From Alteripontixanthobacter sp. (lineage in GTDB: Bacteria > Pseudomonadota > Alphaproteobacteria > Sphingomonadales > Sphingomonadaceae): DNA of 64,000 nt. The translations under genes were made by a program, and so were the position numbers. Location of the stretch: NCBI GenBank assembly GCA_039968605.1, contig JBDVPM010000008.1:2470968-2534967 (forward strand), written 5' to 3'. The notes under the pieces were generated by a model. The model did not search any database, was not told the origin of the DNA, and worked only from the letters and a program-made list of their open reading frames with translations. Each line of letters begins with the position of its first letter. Position 1 is the first letter of the stretch. Shown here piece after piece: positions 26,184 to 35,032 of the stretch.

Positions 26184-29125
26184 GCCGCACCTTCCCCCAG
26201 TACGGCGGAACACCGGCCGCACAGCGCACCGTCTTCGGGCACGCTGGGCAGCAGCCGCCAGCAGCGCCCGCATTTGTCTTCGGATGTCCGCTGGACCGTC
26301 ACCGCGCCCACCTGCCCGCGCCGGGCTGACGCGGTGATGAACAATTCGGCCAGATCGTCGTCGGAGAAGCCTTCGGGCACCGCATCGGCAGGTACGGTGA
26401 CGTCCGCCTCCAGGCTGGAACGGATGGTCTTGTCGCGCCGCAGCGGCTCGATCGCCTCGGTGACTTGCTCGCGCAGGGTGCGCAGCGCGGCCCATCGGGC
26501 ATCCTTCGCGCTCGCCTCGGGCACTTCGGGCCATTCGAGCAGATGCACCGACCCCTCATCGGGATAGCGCGTGCCCCAAACCTCCTCCGCCGTATAGACC
26601 AGCACCGGCGCGGCGTAGCGGACGAGCGCGTGGAACAGCGTGTCGAGCACGGTGCGATAGGCGCGGCGTTCCAGCCCGTCCGGCGCATCGCAATAGAGCC
26701 GGTCCTTGCGGATATCGAAGAAGAGGGCGCTGAGGTCCTCATTGGCGAAATCGACCAACGCGCGGGTGTAGGCGTTGAAGTCGAAATCGTCGGTCGCGCG
26801 GCGCAATCTGCCGTCCAGATCGCCGAGCAGGCCGAGCATATAGCGCTCCAGCTCGGGCATATTCTCCACCGCGACACGCTCACTCTCGTCGAAGTCGCTC
26901 AGAGCGCCGAGGAGGTAGCGGAAGGTGTTGCGCAGACGGCGATACTGGTCGCCGACCCCTTTGAGGATTTCATCGCCGATGCGGTGGTCTTCGGTGTAAT
27001 CGACGCTCAGCGCCCACAGCCGGATGATATCCGCGCCATATTGCTCCATCACCTTGAGCGGGTTGACCGTGTTGCCGAGCGATTTCGACATCTTGAAACC
27101 CTTGGCATCCATGGTGAAGCCGTGGGTCAGCACTGCCTTGTAAGGCGCGCGCCCGCGCGTGCCGCAGCTCTCCAGCAGGCTCGATTGGAACCAGCCGCGA
27201 TGCTGGTCGGAGCCTTCGAGATATAGGTCGGCGGGCGATTGAAGCTCCGGCCACTCGTCCGATTCCAGCACGAAGGCGTGGGTGCAGCCGCTGTCGAACC
27301 ACACATCGAGAATGTCGGCGATCATCTCGTAATCTTGCGCGTCGCGATCCGGGCCGAGAAACTCACCAGCGCGCGTCTCGTCCCACGCGTCCACGCCCTC
27401 TGCGGTGACGGCGGCGACGATGCGCTTGTTGACCGCTTCATCGACCAGCAGCTCACCGCTCTCCCGATGGACGAACAGCGCCAGCGGCACGCCCCAGGCG
27501 CGTTGGCGGCTGATGAGCCAGTCGGGGCGGCCCTCCACCATCGAACGCAGCCGGTTGCGGCCCTTTTCCGGCACGAAGCGCGTATCGGCGATGGCCTGCA
27601 TTGCGGTTTCGCGCAGGGTGGTGTCGCCCAGATCGCTATCCATGCCGATGAACCATTGCGCCGTAGCACGGTAGATCAGCTTGGCTTTGGAGCGCCATGA
27701 ATGGGGGTAGCTGTGCTTGTAATCGGCGCTGGCGGAGAGCAGCGCACCGGCCTCGCGCAGATCCGAGCAGATCGGGCCTTCGGGCGCATTGAACGGCTTG
27801 TTGATGACGCTGCGGCGGCGCGGCTTGCCGTCCGTATCCACATCGTCCGCGCCGAGCCACAGCCAATCGTCGCGATAGCGGCCATCGGGCAGCACGGCGA
27901 AGACCGGATCGATGCCGTTGGCTTTGCAAAGGTCGAAATCATCCTCGCCATGATCGGGCGCCATATGGACGATGCCAGTGCCGCTCTCGGTCGTAACGAA
28001 ATCGCCTGCGAGCATCGGACGAGGCTTGGCATAGAACCCGCCGAGATGGTGCATCGGGTGGCGGACTATGGTTCCGGCTAGGTCGGAGCCTTTGCCGCTC
28101 CAAATCTCCGTAAAGAAAGGGTTAGCTTCTTGCTTGATCCCTTGCTCGCGGAGCCTATGGCGGCTTGCAACAGTTACCCGCTCAATCAGCTTCTCCTTCA
28201 AGTCAGATGCAATGAGGATCGTTTTGCCGCGAAGGTTGGCCAACGATGGGTCATCATAGCTGGCCATCGTGGAAACATCTGGCTGCGCTGCACCAAAAAT
28301 ACCGACTTTTGCCTCAAGCAGAACATAATCGATGTTCTCACCATAAGCCAAAGCCTGATTCACCGGAATCGTCCAAGGCGTCGTCGTCCAGATCACAGCG
28401 TGCGCGCCACGCAGTTCCTCAATGGGCGATTCAACAATTTCGAACGCCACATCGATCTGCGGGCTGTCGGCCAAATCCTCATATTCGACCTCCGCCTCGG
28501 CCAGTGCGGTTTCCTCGACAGGCGACCACATTACCGGCTTCGATCCGCGATAAAGCTGGCCGGTCTCGGCGAATTTCATCAATTCGGCGACGATCGCGCC
28601 TTCGGCTTCGGGGCGCATGGTGAGGTAGGGTTTGTCCCACCGCCCGCCAATGCCGAGCCGCTTCAGCTGCTCGCGCTGCACATCGACCCATTTCTGGGCA
28701 TAGGCGCGGCATTCGGCGCGGAATTCCGCCGCCGGGACCTCTTTCTTGTCGCGCTTTTTCTTGCGGTAGAGTTCCTCGATCTTCCATTCGATCGGCAGGC
28801 CGTGGCAATCCCAGCCCGGCACGTACGGCGCATCCTTGCCGAGCAAGCTTTGCGTGCGAACCACCGTATCCTTGAGCACATGGTTCAGCGCATGGCCGAT
28901 ATGCATATCGCCATTGGCATAGGGCGGACCATCGTGGAGGATGAACTTCTCGCGCCCATCGCGCGCGGCGCGCAGCTGTTCATACAGCCCGATCTCTTCC
29001 CAGCGCGCCTGAATGCCCGGTTCCTTCTGCGGAAGGCCGGCTTTCATGGGGAAGGGGGTCTTCGGCAGGAAGACCGTATCCTTGTAGTCTCTCGCCTGGG
29101 CGCGTTTCTGGCTATCGTCGCTCAT
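26180..29125 (-). CDS. ileS: Isoleucyl-tRNA synthetase
   Basis: A 981-residue class I aminoacyl-tRNA synthetase that charges tRNA-Ile. It has HIGH at residues 75-78, a CP1 editing domain at about 200-420, KMSKS near 677, an anticodon-binding helical domain and a C-terminal zinc finger (CGRCW and CGRC) that makes it the bacterial zinc-dependent type. Roughly 28060-28420 (residues about 235-355, inside the editing domain) has clearly lower GC and different codon choice than the rest, as if exchanged by recombination. Reading frame is intact throughout. Confidence 0.97.
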   Translation of the reverse strand: MSDDSQKRAQARDYKDTVFLPKTPFPMKAGLPQKEPGIQARWEEIGLYEQLRAARDGREKFILHDGPPYANGDMHIGHALNHVLKDTVVRTQSLLGKDAPYVPGWDCHGLPIEWKIEELYRKKKRDKKEVPAAEFRAECRAYAQKWVDVQREQLKRLGIGGRWDKPYLTMRPEAEGAIVAELMKFAETGQLYRGSKPVMWSPVEETALAEAEVEYEDLADSPQIDVAFEIVESPIEELRGAHAVIWTTTPWTIPVNQALAYGENIDYVLLEAKVGIFGAAQPDVSTMASYDDPSLANLRGKTILIASDLKEKLIERVTVASRHRLREQGIKQEANPFFTEIWSGKGSDLAGTIVRHPMHHLGGFYAKPRPMLAGDFVTTESGTGIVHMAPDHGEDDFDLCKANGIDPVFAVLPDGRYRDDWLWLGADDVDTDGKPRRRSVINKPFNAPEGPICSDLREAGALLSASADYKHSYPHSWRSKAKLIYRATAQWFIGMDSDLGDTTLRETAMQAIADTRFVPEKGRNRLRSMVEGRPDWLISRQRAWGVPLALFVHRESGELLVDEAVNKRIVAAVTAEGVDAWDETRAGEFLGPDRDAQDYEMIADILDVWFDSGCTHAFVLESDEWPELQSPADLYLEGSDQHRGWFQSSLLESCGTRGRAPYKAVLTHGFTMDAKGFKMSKSLGNTVNPLKVMEQYGADIIRLWALSVDYTEDHRIGDEILKGVGDQYRRLRNTFRYLLGALSDFDESERVAVENMPELERYMLGLLGDLDGRLRRATDDFDFNAYTRALVDFANEDLSALFFDIRKDRLYCDAPDGLERRAYRTVLDTLFHALVRYAAPVLVYTAEEVWGTRYPDEGSVHLLEWPEVPEASAKDARWAALRTLREQVTEAIEPLRRDKTIRSSLEADVTVPADAVPEGFSDDDLAELFITASARRGQVGAVTVQRTSEDKCGRCWRLLPSVPEDGALCGRCSAVLGEGAA

Positions 29126-29179
29126 AGGGGTGCGCCGTTAGGACATTCGGCGCAGCGGATAAAGCGGTGATTGCCGCGC

Positions 29180-30232
29180 TCAATCGCGCATCCGCCGCCG
29201 GGCGAGCCCTGCGCGGGCGGCATCGCGCTCTGCCTGGGTGCGATTATCGCTGCCGGGATACAGCGCCGGGGCAATGGTCCAGGCGTCCTCCACCCATAGA
29301 TAGCCGTTGAAATCGGCGGGCACATCCTCGACCTGTTCGGGCAGCGTCAGCCCGGTATTAGGCTCCCCCGATACGTGCGGCCCGGTCACGATCACGCGCG
29401 CGCCCACGCTTTCCATCCGCGCGATCAGGCGGTTGGGCCAGCCCCAGAACATCCATTGGCGGTTGATCGGAACGATCAGCGTCCCGTTCCGGCAGGAGGA
29501 CGGTACCGCGCCGCTCCACCCGGTCAGCACATAATCCTGCGTGCAGCTTTTCGCGGCCTCGGGGCTCCAGCTCCATGCCTGCGGGTGCAGCTCGCGAATG
29601 CGCGCAACCGGGGCGGGGTGACCGTAAAAGGCATCGCGCGATTTCACCGGGTCGCGCCCGGCCTGTGCCAAAGCGGCGGCAAGCAGATCCGCCTCCGCCG
29701 CGTCGTCCGATTTGAAATTGTACATCACCCGCGTGGTGCGCGGCAGCTCGCCGAGCAATTCGGCCAGCTCGGGCAATTGACCCACGCCGCTGCCCCTCAG
29801 CGGATAGGTCTTCCCGCCATCGGCGGTATAGCCGTGGCCGATATCGAGCGCCTTGAGCTCGGCCATCGTGGCGCTGCGCACCGGGCCCGAGCCATCGGTA
29901 CGGCAGTCGAGCGTCCAGTCATGGAATACCGCGATTTTCCCATCGGCGGTGGGCGCAATATCGATCTCGATCATATGCGCGCCAAGCAGCCCTGCCTTGC
30001 GCGCGCCGCGAGCGGTGTTTTCGAGATATTCATGCACCGGCCGCTCGATCAATTCGGCAGTGCAGGTGTCGCGCCCGACCCCGGTGCGGTCGAACTCCTG
30101 CGCCAACCCGCGATGCGCGATTAGCTTGACCACGCCTGTGGGAGCAGGGGCAAGCCAGCTGGCATTGACCACGGTCAGGACCAGGAAAACCACCGCCAAC
30201 AGGAATGCGGCGCGTTTGGCCCAGAGCTTCAC
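29180..30232 (-). CDS. Membrane-anchored glycerophosphodiester phosphodiesterase-family protein
   Basis: A 350-residue protein of the GDPD TIM-barrel fold. An N-terminal hydrophobic helix (about residues 7-25) would anchor it or act as an uncleaved signal. Catalytic-type motifs: AHRG near 39-42, EIDIAPTADGKIAVFHDWTLD near 88-108 (metal-binding Glu/Asp and the second catalytic His). The family cleaves glycerophosphodiesters to glycerol 3-phosphate plus alcohol. The GTG start overlaps the ribF stop (GTGA). A GTG/ATG nine codons upstream would give a 31-bp overlap and is less likely. Confidence 0.85.
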   Translation of the reverse strand: MKLWAKRAAFLLAVVFLVLTVVNASWLAPAPTGVVKLIAHRGLAQEFDRTGVGRDTCTAELIERPVHEYLENTARGARKAGLLGAHMIEIDIAPTADGKIAVFHDWTLDCRTDGSGPVRSATMAELKALDIGHGYTADGGKTYPLRGSGVGQLPELAELLGELPRTTRVMYNFKSDDAAEADLLAAALAQAGRDPVKSRDAFYGHPAPVARIRELHPQAWSWSPEAAKSCTQDYVLTGWSGAVPSSCRNGTLIVPINRQWMFWGWPNRLIARMESVGARVIVTGPHVSGEPNTGLTLPEQVEDVPADFNGYLWVEDAWTIAPALYPGSDNRTQAERDAARAGLARRRMRD

Positions 30233-31155
30233 GCCAGCAATCGCCGCGCTTCGTCGCAATCCTGCTCCATTTGCTCGGTCAATTTATCGAGCGAATCGAA
30301 TTTGGCCTCGCCGCGCAGGAAATGGTGAAAGGCGACTTCGACTTCCTGCCCGTACAGATCGCCGGAGAAATCGAAGAAATACGGCTCCAGCAATTCCTTG
30401 GGAGGTTCGAATTGCGGGCGGATGCCGATATTGGCCGCGCCTTTCAACTCCTCGCCAGTGGCCAGCACCCGTCCGGTCACCGCGTAAATCCCGAATTTCG
30501 GGCGCAGATAGCGCTCGATCGAGAGGTTCGCCGTGGGATAGCCGATTTCGCGCCCGCGCTTGTCGCCATGTTCCACAATCCCGCGAATCGCGAAGGGTCG
30601 GGTGAGCAGCTGTGCGGCCTCCTCGGGCCGGCCAGCCTGCAAGGCGGAGCGTATGCGGCTGGAGGATACCGGCTGCCCGCCCTCCATCACCGCCGGAACC
30701 GCGCGGGCCTGGATGCCCAGCTTCGCGCCGATCGTTTCCAGCATCGCCCGGTTGCCCTTCGCGCCCTTGCCGAAGGTGAAATCCTCACCCGTCACCACGC
30801 CCGCCACGCCCATGCGTTCATGCAGCAGGTCGCGCACGAAATCTTCCGCGCTGGTGGAGGACAGTTCGCCGTCGAAATGGAACACCAGCATCGCGGTAGC
30901 CCCGGCGGCGAGGTAGAGTTCCTGCCGCTGTTCCAGCGTGGTCAGGCGGAAGGGCGGCGCATCGGGTTTGAAGAAACGCACCGGATGCGGCTCGAACGTG
31001 GCGATGATGGAAGGCCGCCCCTCGGCCTGTGCCCAGCGGATCGCTTCCCCCGCCACCGCCTGGTGGCCGCGGTGGAACCCATCGAAATTGCCCAGCGCCA
31101 CGATCGCTCCGCGCAAGGCATCGGGCACCGGCTCCCGGTGATCGAGCCATCTCAT
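30229..31155 (-). CDS. ribF: Bifunctional riboflavin kinase/FAD synthetase
   Basis: RibF phosphorylates riboflavin to FMN and adenylates FMN to FAD. The 308-residue protein has the N-terminal nucleotidyltransferase domain (GNFDGFHRGHQAV near 23-35, with the HxGH-type motif; SSSRIRSAL near 165) and the C-terminal kinase domain (GYPTANLSIERYLRPKFGIYAV near 203-225; NIGIRPQF). It overlaps folA by 4 bp upstream and the GDPD gene by 4 bp downstream, within the gpmA-purEK-folA-ribF operon. Confidence 0.96.
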   Translation of the reverse strand: MRWLDHREPVPDALRGAIVALGNFDGFHRGHQAVAGEAIRWAQAEGRPSIIATFEPHPVRFFKPDAPPFRLTTLEQRQELYLAAGATAMLVFHFDGELSSTSAEDFVRDLLHERMGVAGVVTGEDFTFGKGAKGNRAMLETIGAKLGIQARAVPAVMEGGQPVSSSRIRSALQAGRPEEAAQLLTRPFAIRGIVEHGDKRGREIGYPTANLSIERYLRPKFGIYAVTGRVLATGEELKGAANIGIRPQFEPPKELLEPYFFDFSGDLYGQEVEVAFHHFLRGEAKFDSLDKLTEQMEQDCDEARRLLA

Positions 31156-31685
31156 CCGGCGGCTTCGTCCGCTTCTTCGGGCAGGCGGCGATAGGTGATG
31201 AAGGAAAATGCGGGCAGGTCGCCTTCGGCCGGATGATCCTCACGCGCGGTTTCTTCCCAGAGCGGGCTTGGCTCGGGCATGAACACGTCGCCGGGATAAT
31301 CCGTGTGGATCTGGGTCAACTCGATTCGCTGCGCCACCGGTTCGAACACGTCGAAAATGGCCGCTCCGCCGATCACCGCGATATCGCCTGCGGGGTTCTC
31401 GTCGCGCGCCATGTCCAGCGCCTCGTCCACCGTATGGGCGAGCTGTGCGCCGGTGTAATCCCAGCGCTCGCGGCGCGAGAGGACGATATGCGGGCGGCCG
31501 GGCAGCAGGCCGGGCAGGCTTTGGAACGTCTTGCGGCCCATGATCATCGGCTTGCCGCCATCGTCCCCGGTGGTCAGCGCCTTGAAGCGCTTCAGATCGG
31601 CCGGAATGTGCCACGGCAGATCGCCCTTCAGGCCGATTACCCCATTGGCCGCGCGGGCATAGATCAGGAAGGTTTCGCCGCTCAT
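31152..31685 (-). CDS. folA: Dihydrofolate reductase
   Basis: FolA reduces dihydrofolate to tetrahydrofolate with NADPH. The 177-residue protein shows NGVIGLKGDLPWHIPADLKRFKALT (active-site loop with the catalytic acidic residue after helix B), the NADPH-binding PMIMGRKTFQSLPGLLPGRPHIVLSR at 47-71, and IAVIGGAAIFDVF near 101-113. Length is slightly longer than E. coli FolA because of the N- and C-terminal ends. It overlaps both purK and ribF by 4 bp. Confidence 0.96.
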   Translation of the reverse strand: MSGETFLIYARAANGVIGLKGDLPWHIPADLKRFKALTTGDDGGKPMIMGRKTFQSLPGLLPGRPHIVLSRRERWDYTGAQLAHTVDEALDMARDENPAGDIAVIGGAAIFDVFEPVAQRIELTQIHTDYPGDVFMPEPSPLWEETAREDHPAEGDLPAFSFITYRRLPEEADEAAG

Positions 31686-32740
31686 TTGCGCATGATCCTC
31701 GTCACATGTCCCATCTTGCGTCCGGTGCGCGCATCGCGCTTGCCATACAAGTGCAACGTTGCGGCGGGATCGGACAGGCGGCCGAATGCCGATGCCACAT
31801 CGTCGCCCAGCAGGTTGAGCATCTCGACCTCATCCGCCGTCGATACGGTGTCCCCCAGCGGCAATCCGGCCATCGCGCGGATATGGTTGGCGAATTGGCA
31901 GGTGGCCGCACCCTCGATCGTCCAATGACCCGAATTATGCACGCGCGGTGCCATCTCGTTGAACACCGCGCCGGCCTCGGTCGCGAAAAACTCCAGCGTC
32001 AGCACGCCGACGTAATCCAGCGCATCGGCCACTTGCGCCGATAGGTCGCGCGCATCCTGCAGATGCGCTGCGACGCAGGCCGGGGCGGGCAGGCTGGAGC
32101 GGGCCAGGATGCCGCCGCGATGTTCGTTATGCGTACTGTCCCAGAAGCGTATCTCGCCAGCAGAACTGCGCGCCAGAATAACCGAAAACTCCGCTTCGAA
32201 TTCGACCAGCCCTTCATAGATCAGCGCGCGGTCCGGCAGGCCCAGCGCGGCGGCATCGGCGGCTGACGCGATGCGCCACTGGCCCTTGCCATCATACCCA
32301 TCGCGGCGGGTCTTGAGTATGCCGGGCGCGCCGATCCGGTCGATGGCCTCGGCCAGATCGGCGGCAGTATCGACCGGGGCATAGGGCGCGGGCACGCCGC
32401 CGAGCCCTTCCACGAAGCGTTTTTCGTTCAGCCGGTCCTGCGCCGTTTCCAGCGCGCGGGGATGAGGCGCAAGCTTGCCTTCGATGGCGGCGAGCGGGCC
32501 GACCGGCACATTCTCGAATTCCCAGGTGACGATATCGCAGGCATCGGCAAACCGCGCCACCGCCTGCGCATCGTCCCACGGCGCGATGGTTGCATCATGC
32601 GCCAGTTCGGCCGCCACGCTGTCGGCTTCGGGCGTATAGACATGCGCGCGCAGTCCCAGCCGCGCCGCTTCGATGGCGAGCATCCGGCCGAGCTGCCCTC
32701 CGCCCAGAATACCGATAGTGTCGCCGGGTTTCAGCATCAC
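31682..32740 (-). CDS. purK: 5-(carboxyamino)imidazole ribonucleotide synthase
   Basis: PurK uses ATP and bicarbonate to make N5-CAIR from AIR in purine synthesis. The 352-residue ATP-grasp protein begins with [20 protein letters not shown] (residues 9-28), has WEFENVP near 75-81, and the ATP-grasp core with [13 protein letters not shown] near 143-155. [15 protein letters not shown] near 262-276 is typical of the family. It overlaps purE by 4 bp, the normal purEK pairing. Confidence 0.97.
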   Translation of the reverse strand: MMLKPGDTIGILGGGQLGRMLAIEAARLGLRAHVYTPEADSVAAELAHDATIAPWDDAQAVARFADACDIVTWEFENVPVGPLAAIEGKLAPHPRALETAQDRLNEKRFVEGLGGVPAPYAPVDTAADLAEAIDRIGAPGILKTRRDGYDGKGQWRIASAADAAALGLPDRALIYEGLVEFEAEFSVILARSSAGEIRFWDSTHNEHRGGILARSSLPAPACVAAHLQDARDLSAQVADALDYVGVLTLEFFATEAGAVFNEMAPRVHNSGHWTIEGAATCQFANHIRAMAGLPLGDTVSTADEVEMLNLLGDDVASAFGRLSDPAATLHLYGKRDARTGRKMGHVTRIMRK

Positions 32741-33237
32741 TCGTCCGCTGGCCGCTCCGCCACGGCTTCGCTGCGCGCTTGCCGCCAGGCGATCAGACGC
32801 TCGGCCAATGCTGCGTCTCCGGTAGCCAGGATCGAGGCTGCGAGCAGCCCCGCATTGGTGGCCCCGGCCTCGCCAATGGCTAGCGTCCCGACCGGCACGC
32901 CGGCCGGCATTTGCGCGATGGAAAGCAGGCTGTCCATTCCGCTGAGGGCCCGGGATTGCACCGGCACGCCAAGCACCGGCAGATGCGTCATCGCCGCGAT
33001 CATGCCCGGTAGATGCGCGGCCCCGCCGGCCCCTGCGATAATCACCTTGAACCCATCATCCGCCGCGCTTTTTGCGAAATCCGCCATACGGTCCGGAGTG
33101 CGGTGGGCAGAGGTGATGCGCGCATCATGCGCGATGCCAAGCTCCTCCAGCACCTCTGCCGCCTTGCGCATGGTCGGCCAGTCCGACTGGCTGCCCATGC
33201 AGATCGCGACCTGGGTTCCGCGCGCGGGCTCAGCCAT
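32737..33237 (-). CDS. purE: N5-carboxyaminoimidazole ribonucleotide mutase
   Basis: PurE (class I) isomerises N5-CAIR to CAIR, the step after PurK. The 166-residue protein carries [22 protein letters not shown] (residues 14-35), SAHRTPDRM near 43-51, [11 protein letters not shown] near 70-80, and a PVLGVPVQS stretch. It overlaps the upstream gpmA stop region by 8 bp and purK by 4 bp. Confidence 0.97.
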   Translation of the reverse strand: MAEPARGTQVAICMGSQSDWPTMRKAAEVLEELGIAHDARITSAHRTPDRMADFAKSAADDGFKVIIAGAGGAAHLPGMIAAMTHLPVLGVPVQSRALSGMDSLLSIAQMPAGVPVGTLAIGEAGATNAGLLAASILATGDAALAERLIAWRQARSEAVAERPADE

Positions 33238-33925
33238 TGGAGCCGTCCTTCAGATAATAGCGCTCGCCCGCATTCCCGTCCGCATCGAATTCATAGATGA
33301 TCGGTTGCCCGGTGGGGATTTCCAGCCCGGTAATGTCGTCGTCCGAGATATTCGACAGATGCTTCACCAGCGCCCGCAGCGAATTGCCGTGAGCGGAGAC
33401 GATCACGGTTTCGCCGCTCAGCACGGCAGGCAGCACGTCGCTCTGGAAGTAGGGCAGGACGCGCTCGATAGTCAGCTTCAGGCTCTCGGCTTGCGGCACA
33501 TCCACCCCGGCATAGCGCGGATCGGCGGACAGGTCATATTCGCTGCCGGGCTCGATTGCGGGCGGCGGCGTATCGTAGCTGCGGCGCCAGATATGGACCT
33601 GCTCGTCGCCGTGCCGCTCGCGGGTCTCCTGCTTGTCGAGCCCGGTCAGCCCGCCATAGTGCCGCTCGTTGAGCCGCCAGTCCTTGGTTTCGGGAATCCA
33701 CAGCCGCCCGCATTCCTCCAGCGCCAGATGCAGCGTCTTGATTGCGCGGGTCTGGAAACTGGTGAAGGCCACACTCGGCAGCATGTCTTTCTCGGCCAGC
33801 AGGACCCCCGCCTGCTGCGCCTCGGCCACGCCCTGCTCGGTCAGATCGACATCCCACCAGCCGGTGAAGCGATTGGCGAGATTCCATTCGGATTGGCCGT
33901 GTCTGACAAGGATAAGGGTGGACAT
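33230..33925 (-). CDS. gpmA: 2,3-bisphosphoglycerate-dependent phosphoglycerate mutase
   Basis: GpmA interconverts 3- and 2-phosphoglycerate in glycolysis/gluconeogenesis. The 231-residue protein has the phosphohistidine motif [10 protein letters not shown] (residues 6-15), [29 protein letters not shown] near 84-97, and the second active-site His in [11 protein letters not shown] near 178-188. The start before [10 protein letters not shown] was chosen; in-frame codons further upstream cross a non-homologous region. It is the first gene of the operon that runs through purE, purK, folA, ribF and GDPD. Confidence 0.97.
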   Translation of the reverse strand: MSTLILVRHGQSEWNLANRFTGWWDVDLTEQGVAEAQQAGVLLAEKDMLPSVAFTSFQTRAIKTLHLALEECGRLWIPETKDWRLNERHYGGLTGLDKQETRERHGDEQVHIWRRSYDTPPPAIEPGSEYDLSADPRYAGVDVPQAESLKLTIERVLPYFQSDVLPAVLSGETVIVSAHGNSLRALVKHLSNISDDDITGLEIPTGQPIIYEFDADGNAGERYYLKDGSNG

Positions 33926-34091
33926 GCAGGTTCCCGCTGAAAGTGAGCCTTGCCGGTTACGGGGACTGCGCCGGTTTTTCCAGTGGAGAGTTTTGGATGA
34001 GGCGGGTTGGGGAAAGTGCTTTGCCGGGTGCGGCCGCGCATCCCTACTCCCTTTGCTGTTCCTTCCCATGCCCTGGGCAAACAACTCTCCC

Positions 34092-34229
34092 CTACTCCGC
34101 CTCGCTCTGCTCGTCCTTCGGCTCGCCCGAGCCGATCTGCCGCGATTGCGCTTTTCGCTTGCGCAGATTCTCGCGCAGCTTGGCGGCCAGCTTGTCCTCG
34201 CGCGTCGGTTTGTGGTTCTCGTCTGCCAT
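34092..34229 (-). CDS. Small conserved-type hypothetical protein (45 aa)
   Basis: A 45-residue, highly charged, probably alpha-helical protein (MADENHKPTREDKLAAKLRE then NLRKRKAQSRQI), ending in an acidic tail. The basic helix could bind nucleic acid or be ribosome-associated, but no family is certain. An in-frame ATG at 34250 would add seven residues (MAANGNR), and the true start is not decided. I recall short Lys/Arg-rich proteins of this kind beside other sphingomonad genes, which is memory only. It lies between gpmA and tRNA-Thr, on the gpmA strand. Confidence 0.6.
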   Translation of the reverse strand: MADENHKPTREDKLAAKLRENLRKRKAQSRQIGSGEPKDEQSEAE

Positions 34230-34278
34230 GCGATTGCCATTTGCCGCCATATCGCCGCCATCTCAACCCCGACAATGC

Positions 34279-34306
34279 TTGACAATCGGGGTCCGCGCGA
34301 CAATAG
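34279..34306 (+). promoter_or_regulatory. Candidate promoter for tRNA-Thr
   Basis: A perfect -35 hexamer TTGACA (34279-34284) is followed after 16 nt by CAATAG (34301-34306) as a possible -10. The tRNA begins 55 nt further on. The -35 match is strong, the -10 weak. Confidence 0.5.
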
Positions 34307-34361
34307 GGCCGCCCCTGTTGAAGCGCACGGTCGATACGCGTATCGCGCCCGCAATGGTTCC

Positions 34362-34436
34362 GCCGCGGTAGCTCAGTGGTAGAGCGCACCCTTGGTAAGG
34401 GTGAGGCCGAGAGTTCAATTCTCTCTCGTGGCACCA
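34362..34436 (+). tRNA. tRNA-Thr (anticodon GGT)
   Basis: A 75-nt cloverleaf with encoded CCA. The acceptor arm gccgcgg pairs with tcgtggc (two G-U), a D-arm contains agctcagtggtagagc, the anticodon loop ttggtaa gives anticodon GGT, and the T-loop is ttcaatt. It reads ACC (and ACU) threonine codons. The small downstream gene begins 54 bp later. Confidence 0.96.
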
Positions 34437-34489
34437 TTTCTGCTAAAACAAGGCTCCTATTCCCATTGCAAACCCCGGCTGTGCTGGCC

Positions 34490-35032
34490 ATGACGGACGC
34501 GATGCAGGATACCGCCGAACCGCTGCCCGAAACCGCCTCGCCCGATGTGGAGGAGCATCCCGATCCGGCTGAAGACGAGCTGACCAAGCTCGACCCGGCC
34601 TATGCCAAGGCCTTGCGGCTGACCGCCATCATCACTGCGATACCGTTTCTGATCGGCGCGCTTATCCTCGAACTGGCAGGGGTGCTGCCTCTGCGCGGAA
34701 TCGTGATCGTGCCGATCGTGTTGCTGCTGGCGTTCCTCATCATCCGAGTGCCGCTGCGCCGTTACCATGCGCGCGGATACGACCATGCGGCGGACCGGCT
34801 GCGCGTGGTGCGGGGGATCCTGTTCCGCTCCGACACGGTGGTGCCGTTCGGGCGGGTGCAGCATATCGATGTCGACCAGGGGCCGATCGAACGATTCTAC
34901 GATATCGCCACGCTCACATTGCATACGGCGGGCAATCACAATTCATCGGTCAATCTGCCGGGGCTGAAACATGCCACCGCGCTGGAGATGCGCGAGACCA
35001 TCCGTGCTGCGATCAAGCGGGATACGATGTGA
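34490..35032 (+). CDS. Bacterial PH-domain membrane protein (YdbS-like)
   Basis: A 180-residue protein with an acidic N-terminal tail (residues 1-40) and two hydrophobic helices (about 47-68 and 72-90). A bPH2 domain (formerly DUF304) follows at about 100-175, with RGILFRSDTVVPFGRVQHIDVDQGPIERFYDIATLTLHTA. Pairs of short and long bPH2 proteins (YdbS/YdbT) occur together in many bacteria; a role in envelope or export has been suggested but is not established. The ATG here or the one four codons later could be used. The next gene overlaps its stop. Confidence 0.88.
   Translation: MTDAMQDTAEPLPETASPDVEEHPDPAEDELTKLDPAYAKALRLTAIITAIPFLIGALILELAGVLPLRGIVIVPIVLLLAFLIIRVPLRRYHARGYDHAADRLRVVRGILFRSDTVVPFGRVQHIDVDQGPIERFYDIATLTLHTAGNHNSSVNLPGLKHATALEMRETIRAAIKRDTM

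Noticed and set aside
34270-34296. Hairpin ccccga/tcgggg before tRNA-Thr as a terminator
   Set aside because: Only a 6-bp stem, no T-run, and it overlaps the likely -35 element of the tRNA promoter.
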